From: DAITPV01 sp050692555
GTDB lineage: Bacteria; Actinomycetota; UBA4738; CALAEC01
NCBI GenBank assembly: GCA_050692555.1
Contig: JBOGVS010000057.1
Location: forward strand, 1 to 11,406
Direction of reading: 5' to 3'
Length of the DNA: 11,406 bases
Below the pieces are notes generated by a model, which saw nothing but the letters and a program-made list of their open reading frames with translations, was not told the origin of the DNA and searched no databases. A program made the translations under genes and the position numbers. Positions 6,359-11,406 of the stretch are shown piece after piece (positions within the stretch are counted from its first letter, which is position 1; each line of letters opens with the position of its first letter).

Positions 6359-7936
6359 CTACCCCGCCGCTCCGGCGTGCTCCGCCTCGTACAGTTGCTC
6401 CTCCATCACCGCTCCCCTGAGCTCGGCCTTCCTCCGCTTGGAGGGCAAGATGCCCTGGGGACGGAAGATCATCACCACCACCAGGGCCACCCCGAACACG
6501 AACACCCGGTACTCGTTGAACTCCCTGAAGATCTCCGGGAGAAGGACGATGACCGAGGCTCCCAGGATCGAACCGGCGAGCGAGCCCATCCCCCCGACCA
6601 CCACCATCAGGAGGATGAGGATCGAGTTCAGGATGTCGAAGGTCGGCGGGTTGATGAAGTTGGCCTGCTCGGCGTAGATGACCCCACCCACCCCTGCCGT
6701 GCACGCTCCGATGGCGAAGGCGGCCAGCTTCATCTTCACTACCGGCACTCCCATCGACGCGGCGGCGACCTCATCCTCCCGGACGGCTACCCACGCCCGG
6801 CCGATCCGGGAATTGTCCAGCATCCTGATGGCCACCACCCACAGCACCACGAAGAACAGCAGCAGCCAGTAGTACTTCACGTCGACCAGCGTTCCCCACA
6901 CGATGTTGACGCCCCCGATATGGATCGCCGGGTGAGGGATCGACGAGATCCCCCGGGCACCGACCGTCAGGTCGGGCAGGTTGGTCGCGCTGATCCGGAT
7001 GATCTCGCCGAACCCCAGGGTCACGATGGCCAGGTAGTCCCCCCGGAGACGCAGCGTGGGTGAGCCCAGGATGATGCCGGCCAGCACCGCGACGGCCAGG
7101 GCGGCCAGGAGGATCAGCCACATCCAGGGCTCCCAGATGGGCTTGTCCTCGAACGTGACCAGGCCGGCCCGGAGGTCCTTGGTGTAGGTGGCAGCCCCGG
7201 TGAGGATGGCCGCCGTGTAGGACCCGATGGCCCAGAACGCCACGTACCCCAGATCCAGGAGCCCCGCGAAGCCCACCACCACGTTCAGGCCCAGGGCGAA
7301 AAGCGTGAACAGGGCCAGCCTGGCCAGCGTGCCTCCGCTGGTGGCGGCGGCCAGCCACGACGGGAGCTCGAACCAGTCGTCGAGGAACGGGACCATGGCG
7401 AACAGGGCGATGACGACCAGGCCGCCGATCGGCGTCACGATCCGGCGGCGAGGCTCGACCCACGTGGAAACCGGCCCTCGGATGTTCGCCGAGAACCCTT
7501 CACGCATCGGTCCCAGGGCGCTCCGAACCCGACTCGACACTCCCAGGAGCCGGTTGATGGCAGGGATCAGGATCAGTGCGGCGATCAGTCCTCCGAAGAT
7601 CGGCGCCTCCAGCAGCATCCCGGTGGCGAACACCCCCATCGCGGCGAGCGTCGACAGGGCCGCTCGCCCCCGGAGATCTCTGACCGCCCCGCCGAGGACG
7701 ACGACGGCCGCACCGGTACAGGCCACCGGAGCAAGCTGAATGAGCCGGTCGGCCTCGATCAGACCTCCGAGGATCCACAGGACCGCGGCCACGAGCGCCG
7801 CGGCGGCGGCGGCCCCGACCACTCGGCCGCCCAACGAAGGCCTGCGGAGCGCTCCCGGGGGCGACGCCGGAGGCTCCCGGGCCACGCGGACCTCCTCTCG
7901 GCCCTCGGTTCCCGGGGTCTGTTCGCCCTCGTTCAC
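6359..7936 (-). CDS. livM: Branched-chain amino-acid ABC transporter permease LivM
   Basis: At 525 residues this is one of the two channel subunits of the Liv importer. The conserved LivM core starts near residue 200: LALFTLFALGLNVVVGFAGL (207-226), DLGYVAFWAIGSYTAAIL, LRLRGDYLAIVTLGFGEIIR (295-314), the ATPase-contact loop AWVAVREDEVAAASMGV (381-397), VVVGGMGSLAGSILGA (445-460) and the end motif FRPQGIL. The N-terminal 200 residues are extra: a charged, proline-rich cytosolic start (1-36), then about five hydrophobic segments (37-60, 67-83, 93-109, 112-130 and 166-185). Long LivM proteins with added N-terminal segments are known (E. coli LivM is about 425 residues), but this is longer still. 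The GTG follows the livH TAG with no gap; GGAG 5 nt upstream supports it. Confidence 0.94.
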   Translation of the reverse strand: MNEGEQTPGTEGREEVRVAREPPASPPGALRRPSLGGRVVGAAAAAALVAAVLWILGGLIEADRLIQLAPVACTGAAVVVLGGAVRDLRGRAALSTLAAMGVFATGMLLEAPIFGGLIAALILIPAINRLLGVSSRVRSALGPMREGFSANIRGPVSTWVEPRRRIVTPIGGLVVIALFAMVPFLDDWFELPSWLAAATSGGTLARLALFTLFALGLNVVVGFAGLLDLGYVAFWAIGSYTAAILTGAATYTKDLRAGLVTFEDKPIWEPWMWLILLAALAVAVLAGIILGSPTLRLRGDYLAIVTLGFGEIIRISATNLPDLTVGARGISSIPHPAIHIGGVNIVWGTLVDVKYYWLLLFFVVLWVVAIRMLDNSRIGRAWVAVREDEVAAASMGVPVVKMKLAAFAIGACTAGVGGVIYAEQANFINPPTFDILNSILILLMVVVGGMGSLAGSILGASVIVLLPEIFREFNEYRVFVFGVALVVVMIFRPQGILPSKRRKAELRGAVMEEQLYEAEHAGAAG

Positions 7937-9004
7937 CTAAGCTCCCGTACGCTCACCGAAGATGCCGGTGGGCCGGAACATCAGCACCACCACCAGCACG
8001 ATGAACGCGAAGGCGTTCGCCCAGTGCGCCCCGATCGCCGCGGAGCCGTACGCCTCCACCAGCCCGAGCAGCATGCCCCCCGCCATGGCACCCCGGAGGT
8101 TTCCGATGCCGCCGAGCACCGCGGCGGTGAACGCCTTGATCCCGGGAAGGAACCCGATGTTCCACCGCGCGGTATGGAAGAACACGCCCCACAGGGTCCC
8201 GGCCGCGCCGGCCATGAGCCCCCCGATGAGGAACGTGTACAGGATCATCCGGTCGATGTTCACGCCCATCAGCGACGCCGTCTCGGCGTCCTGAGCCACG
8301 GCCCGGATCCCCCGTCCCACCCGGGTGTAGCGCACGAACCGGTCCAGAACGATCATCATCACCACGGCCACCACGAACACCAGGATCCGGGTGTTCTGGA
8401 CCGGCGTCTCCAGGACCGTGAACGCGACCTCCGACCTCATCACCGTGGGCACCGACTGAGGAGTGGCTCCCAGGATGTCCGGCAGCCGAAGATCGAGGAG
8501 GAAGTGACGGCCGTCCATCAGGTTGAACGCGTAGCTGATGGCGAACGACGCGCCGATGGCGCTGATCAAAAAGGCCAGCCTGGGAGATCCGCGCTTGCGC
8601 AGGGGCCGGTACGCGACCCGTTCCAAGGCCACCGCGGTGAACCCCGAAGCTAGCATCGCGGGGATCAGTGCCCCCAGGATCACCAGGACCAGGGTGAAGC
8701 CCCCGAGTGGTTCGGTGACGTTGAACCAGTCCCGGAACGCGTACAGCGTTACCACCGTGCCGATCATGAACACTTCTGAATGGGCGAAGTTGATCAGCTG
8801 GAGGACGCCGTACACCATGGTGTAACCGAGGGCGATCATGGCGTAGATCGCTCCCAGCGTGAGCCCGTTCCGGGTCTGGGCCCAGAACTGCTCCTCGATG
8901 GCGAAGTACGTGACGAGGAGCAGGCCGGCGATAGCGGCGATCCCCAGCCCGGTCAGGACGGACCGGGGGATCGCCGTCCTTCGCATCGCCTCCGCGGTCG
9001 CCAT
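7937..9004 (-). CDS. livH: Branched-chain amino-acid ABC transporter permease LivH
   Basis: The 355-residue membrane subunit pairs with LivM. The family hallmark is near the N-terminus: NGLTLGAIYAMIALGYTMVY (46-65) followed by GVLQLINFAHSEVFMIG. The usual HGE is HSE here, a mild change. The ATPase-contact loop GRGIRAVAQDAETASLMGV and the late GGIGNLRGAMAGGMLLGLVE segment are present, and the end FRPTGIFGER is typical. Its length is above the usual 290-300, owing to a longer loop after the third conserved segment and a 40-residue N-terminal lead containing one membrane helix. The ATG at 9004 has GAGAGG about 6 nt ahead. The gap to livJ is 100 nt and holds a strong hairpin. The next gene, livM, begins directly at the stop. 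Confidence 0.95.
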   Translation of the reverse strand: MATAEAMRRTAIPRSVLTGLGIAAIAGLLLVTYFAIEEQFWAQTRNGLTLGAIYAMIALGYTMVYGVLQLINFAHSEVFMIGTVVTLYAFRDWFNVTEPLGGFTLVLVILGALIPAMLASGFTAVALERVAYRPLRKRGSPRLAFLISAIGASFAISYAFNLMDGRHFLLDLRLPDILGATPQSVPTVMRSEVAFTVLETPVQNTRILVFVVAVVMMIVLDRFVRYTRVGRGIRAVAQDAETASLMGVNIDRMILYTFLIGGLMAGAAGTLWGVFFHTARWNIGFLPGIKAFTAAVLGGIGNLRGAMAGGMLLGLVEAYGSAAIGAHWANAFAFIVLVVVLMFRPTGIFGERTGA

Positions 9005-9049
9005 TGCCCACCTCTCGGGACGGAACGGGTCCGTAGTCTAGGGAGCGCG

Positions 9050-9078
9050 AGGGGGGTGGGCAACGTGCCCACCCCCCT
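9050..9078 (-). terminator. 13-bp perfect hairpin between livJ and livH
   Basis: Positions 9050-9062 (AGGGGGGTGGGCA) pair without mismatch with 9066-9078 around a 3-nt loop. The hairpin lies about 27 nt after the livJ stop. No T-tract follows on the minus strand, so it is not a textbook intrinsic terminator. It more likely causes partial termination or protects the 3' end of a processed livJ mRNA. Both mechanisms are known ways to make binding protein in excess over permeases in ABC operons. Confidence 0.7.
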
Positions 9079-9104
9079 GACGCTGCTCTCTGTGTGTTGG
9101 CTAC

Positions 9105-10313
9105 CTAGCCCAACACCTCCGTCGCGCTTCCGAGCAGGTCGATCGCTCCCGGCGTGGCCTCGTAGAAGAAGATGAGGTTCAGCCGGTTCTCTGCGGCCAG
9201 CTCGTGGCTGGGCTGTTCGAAGGCGATGGGCTTGGCCACTCCCTCATACGGGTTGTCCTCGGTCAGGCCGTCGAGGTACTCCTTGATCCCCAGGCGGATG
9301 TCCTCGGGGGTCGCGGCGCCACCATCGATGGCCGCCCGGATTCCCTCGCCCACGACGCCCATCGCGTCGTAGCCCTCGGCGGCGTAGATCGGAACGCCCG
9401 TCTCGCCGTACTCGGCCTCGTACGTGGCCAGGAAATCGACCGATCCCTCGAGGTTGCAGGGGCAGGTGAGGTGGACGTTCTCCACCGCGTCCCCACCGAG
9501 GTCCAGCAGGGTCGAGGACACCGACCCGTCGCCGGAGATGATCGGGACGTCCAGCCCGGCGTCACGGGCCTGGGCCACGATCAATCCGGACTGGGCGTCG
9601 TAGCCGCCGTAGTACAGCGCGTCGGCCCCCGAGGCCTCCACGTCGGTGATCGTCGCGGAGTAGTCCTCGGTGGCGTCGATGCCCTCCACCGCGGCGACCT
9701 CGGCGCCTCCTTCCTCAGCCACCTCGGCCACGACCTCGGCCAGCCCCTGGCCGTAGGTCGAGTTGTCGTGCAGCACGTACACGTTCTCAGCGCCGAGCAC
9801 GTCGACGATGTACTGGCCGGCCGGGGTTCCCTGGTCGTCGTCATTGGCGATGGTCCGGTACCAGAAGTCCCAGCCCTTCTCGCCCAGGCCGGGGTTGGTC
9901 GCCGCCGGCGTCACGAACGGGATCCCGGCCTCGTTGTAGGTGTCGCCCGAGGCCTCGGACTCACCCGAGAACGCCGGTCCGATGATCGTCACGGTGTTCG
10001 GGTCGCCCACCGCCGTCTCCACCACGGGAGGCGCCTGCTCGGGGTCGCCCTGGGTGTCGGCCTGCTCCAAGGTGATCTCGGCGGGGAAGTCCTCCTCCGC
10101 GTTGAGCTCGTCGGCCTTGATCTGGGCGGCCTGGAAGGCGTTGATGACCAGGTAGTTGAAGTCCCCGGTCAGCGCACCCTGGAAGTACACCGACACCGGA
10201 ATCTTCTCGACCGCATCACCGTCCTCGCCCGGCCCCGCGGCCTCCTCGGCGCAGGCTGCCGCCAGGAGCGCTACCACGCTCAGGACGGCCAGATAACGAG
10301 TCCACTTCCTCAT
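9105..10313 (-). CDS. livJ: Branched-chain amino-acid ABC transporter substrate-binding lipoprotein (LivJ-like)
   Basis: The 402-residue protein is the extracytoplasmic receptor of the Liv importer (Peripla_BP_6, type 1 fold). A signal peptide ends in lipobox LAAAC (Cys21), followed by an acidic Gly/Glu linker. Family features are TVTIIGPAFSGESEASGDTY (108-127), GIPFVTPAATNPGL, FWYRTIANDDDQG, and STYGQGLAEVV (185-195) at the hinge. The late CPC motif (Cys284, Cys286) is less usual and might form a disulfide or bind metal. AAGGAGGAGG just ahead of the ATG (10313) is a strong ribosome site. It heads the operon livJHMGF, with a 13-bp hairpin after it. The true ligand could be Leu/Ile/Val, other amino acids, amides or urea, since these share the family. 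Confidence 0.93.
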   Translation of the reverse strand: MRKWTRYLAVLSVVALLAAACAEEAAGPGEDGDAVEKIPVSVYFQGALTGDFNYLVINAFQAAQIKADELNAEEDFPAEITLEQADTQGDPEQAPPVVETAVGDPNTVTIIGPAFSGESEASGDTYNEAGIPFVTPAATNPGLGEKGWDFWYRTIANDDDQGTPAGQYIVDVLGAENVYVLHDNSTYGQGLAEVVAEVAEEGGAEVAAVEGIDATEDYSATITDVEASGADALYYGGYDAQSGLIVAQARDAGLDVPIISGDGSVSSTLLDLGGDAVENVHLTCPCNLEGSVDFLATYEAEYGETGVPIYAAEGYDAMGVVGEGIRAAIDGGAATPEDIRLGIKEYLDGLTEDNPYEGVAKPIAFEQPSHELAAENRLNLIFFYEATPGAIDLLGSATEVLG

Positions 10314-10464
10314 GCCTCCTCCTTCTTCTTGTGGGAACGAGCGCGTGCTGCCAGAAGGGATTCCCGTCCGATACCCTCCCTCCTTTCTCCGCTCAGGAGA
10401 GTCTCCACCCAGCCTGAGTAAGCATCAAATACCACATCCCGGGGGTTGGTTTCCAGGAGAGCCG
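10314..10464 (-). promoter_or_regulatory. livJ leader with alternative hairpins
   Basis: This 151-nt gap between the response-regulator stop and livJ holds a ribosome site but no clear promoter; only a poor TGGAAA-18-TATTTG pair is visible. Two hairpins share bases: TCTCC (10386-10390) with GGAGA (10396-10400), and CTCAGG (10392-10397) with CCTGAG (10413-10418). They cannot form together, which would suit an attenuation or antitermination switch. No short leader peptide rich in Leu, Ile or Val codons is evident. Confidence 0.35.
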
Positions 10465-11040
10465 CTAGGCCTCCAGCTCACCCTCGACGACTCTGCGTGC
10501 CACCTCCCTCATCTTGAGGCGCCCGTCCATGGCGGCCTTCTGCAGGAACCGGAAGGCGTCGGCCTCCTTCATCGCGTACCGGTCCATCAGGACGCCCTTG
10601 GCCCGATCGACCATCTTGCGGGTCTCCAGCTGGTCGGCGAGCCCGGCGGCCTCCCTCTCCAGGGCCGCCAGCTCACCGTACCGGGCCACGGCCATCTCGA
10701 TAGCCGGCACCACGTCTCCCTTCTGGAAAGGTTTTACGAGGTAGCCCATGGCTCCGGCTTGCGCGGCCCGCTCCACGAGCTCCTTCTGTCCGAACGCCGT
10801 GAGGATCAGCACCGGGGCGATCCGCTCCTCGGTGATCCGCTCCGCTGCTGACAGCCCGTCGAGCCCCGGCATCTTGATGTCCAGGACCACCAGGTCGGGT
10901 CGAAGATCCCGGGCCAGCCGCACGGCACCTTCACCGTCCCCTGCTTCCCCCACGACCTCGTAGCCTTCCTCCTCCAGCATCTCCTTGAGATCGAGGCGGA
11001 TCAGGGCCTCGTCCTCGGCCAGGACCACTCGGCGGGACAT
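10465..11040 (-). CDS. pdtaR: ANTAR-domain response regulator, PdtaR-like
   Basis: The 191-residue protein joins a receiver domain to an RNA-binding ANTAR domain. The receiver shows the acidic pair Glu9-Asp10, phosphoacceptor Asp54 in VVLDIKMPGLDG, Thr81 and Lys103 in YLVKPF. A coiled linker (about 118-138) leads to the ANTAR helices (about 139-187): ETRKMVDRAKGVLMDRY, then EADAFRFLQKAAMDGRLKM. The order, length and wording closely resemble M. tuberculosis PdtaR (Rv1626), including EDEALIR and RIAPVLILTAF. When phosphorylated by a PdtaS-type histidine kinase, such proteins bind paired hairpins in mRNA leaders and prevent termination or alter translation. The kinase is not in this window. The ATG shares a TGATG with the stop of the upstream coiled-coil gene. 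The transporter operon follows 151 nt downstream on the same strand. Confidence 0.93.
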   Translation of the reverse strand: MSRRVVLAEDEALIRLDLKEMLEEEGYEVVGEAGDGEGAVRLARDLRPDLVVLDIKMPGLDGLSAAERITEERIAPVLILTAFGQKELVERAAQAGAMGYLVKPFQKGDVVPAIEMAVARYGELAALEREAAGLADQLETRKMVDRAKGVLMDRYAMKEADAFRFLQKAAMDGRLKMREVARRVVEGELEA

Positions 11041-11330
11041 CAGCCCTCGGCGGCCGGAAGGCGCTCGGCGAGCTTCCGGCGTTCAGCCTGGAGGTCCGCC
11101 AGCGAAGCCTCGAGACGCCGAACCTCGTTCTCGATCCTCCGGTAATCAAGGGCGGCGATGTGCAGGTGGCGGTCAGCCAGCGGCGTCTCGGCGATCAGCA
11201 TCCGCAGCTGGTAGTCGCCGAGCACGGTCCCCTGATCGGCCAGGCGCTCTCGCAGCCGTGCCAGCTCTGAGGCGGCACCGGAGATCTCCTCGGAGAGCGA
11301 GGAGAGGCGGAGGTGGTCCTGGTTCCTCAT
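11040..11330 (-). CDS. Small coiled-coil protein of unknown function
   Basis: I do not recognise this 96-residue protein. It is charged and strongly helical. Residues 7-32 and 62-92 carry repeated Leu/Ile positions with Arg/Glu between them (LARLRERLADQG; VRRLEASLADLQAERRKLAE), so it probably forms a two-helix coiled coil. The middle, LRMLIAETPLADRHLHIAAL, looks more like a specific loop or contact. It has no signal peptide or membrane segment. It starts at an ATG 9 nt after GAGG, and its stop overlaps the ANTAR regulator start by 1 nt (TGATG), so the two are made together. A partner or modulator of the regulator is a reasonable inference from position only. Codon use matches the neighbours. 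Confidence 0.75.
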   Translation of the reverse strand: MRNQDHLRLSSLSEEISGAASELARLRERLADQGTVLGDYQLRMLIAETPLADRHLHIAALDYRRIENEVRRLEASLADLQAERRKLAERLPAAEG

Positions 11331-11363
11331 CGGAGGTTGCCTCGCTGTCGAGGGGGAAGGGGA

Positions 11364-11392
11364 AGTGTAGGTGTCGCTGAGGGACCCCGCAA
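11364..11392 (-). promoter_or_regulatory. Promoter of the coiled-coil/pdtaR pair
   Basis: On the minus strand TTGCGG (plus 11387-11392) and TACACT (plus 11364-11369) are 17 nt apart. The start site would be near 11356-11358, giving a leader of about 27 nt before the ATG. The -10 box fits TANNNT well; the -35 box matches only its first three bases. Confidence 0.5.
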
Positions 11393-11401
11393 GGGCCTCA
11401 G
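11377..11401. repeat. Inverted repeat over the pdtaR-operon -35 box
   Basis: CTGAGG (11377-11382) pairs with CCTCAG (11396-11401), and inside it CCC (11385-11387) pairs with GGG (11393-11395) around CGCAA, with a 2-nt bulge. The -35 box of the downstream promoter falls in the loop and inner stem. It may be the terminator hairpin of a gene beyond the window or an operator. No T-tract follows on the minus strand. Confidence 0.4.
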
Positions 11402-11406
11402 GACGC

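Noticed and set aside
6357..6704. Upstream extension of the livG frame
   Set aside because: The frame remains open for 116 more codons, but these overlap livM, are full of Gly, Arg and His, and precede a normal LivG start at 6356.
9204..10421. 405-residue open frame on the plus strand
   Set aside because: It is antisense to the LivJ-like gene, and its composition reflects the complement of acidic and alanine codons. No fold or ribosome site supports it.
10314..10464. ANTAR-binding paired hexaloop hairpins in the livJ leader
   Set aside because: Hairpins are present, but I could not find two adjacent stems with six-base loops carrying A in position 1 and G in position 4.

Overview
The window is G+C-rich (about two-thirds by eye) and reads as chromosomal DNA of an actinobacterium. 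The support is a PdtaR-type ANTAR response regulator, many GTG starts, lipoprotein signal peptides on the binding proteins, and tightly overlapping genes. I cannot place it more precisely. It may be a deep-branching or uncultured lineage.

Left part (1-1297, + strand): the last 32 codons of an IS110-family transposase, followed closely by a PaaI-type hotdog thioesterase and a DUF554 membrane protein 9 nt apart. The thioesterase appears leaderless, with a possible promoter lying across the end of the transposase gene. Positions 1298-1677 hold no protein gene. They do carry a well-spaced promoter (TTGACT-17-TAGTTT) followed, at the predicted start site, by a region dense in inverted repeats that looks like an unrecognised structured RNA.

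Middle and right (1678-10313, - strand, read right to left): two complete amino-acid ABC importers in tandem. The first is a branched-chain (HAAT/Liv type) system: LivJ-like lipoprotein, LivH, LivM, LivG, LivF. The second is a polar amino-acid (PAAT/Gln type) system: SBP_bac_3 lipoprotein, one permease with extra N-terminal membrane segments, and a GlnQ-type ATPase. A small cupredoxin lipoprotein is coupled to the last ATPase gene through a GTGA overlap. A 13-bp perfect hairpin between livJ and livH probably sets the excess of binding protein over permease.

Far right (10465-11330, - strand): a 96-residue coiled-coil protein of unknown function and a PdtaR-like RNA-binding response regulator, joined by a TGATG overlap and preceded by a good promoter. 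The regulator lies just upstream of the transporter block, so control of nutrient uptake is a reasonable but unproven idea.

Most of the window is ordinary transport machinery. The items most worth a second look are the candidate RNA at about 1443-1680, the cupredoxin attached to an amino-acid importer, and the small coiled-coil partner of the ANTAR regulator.
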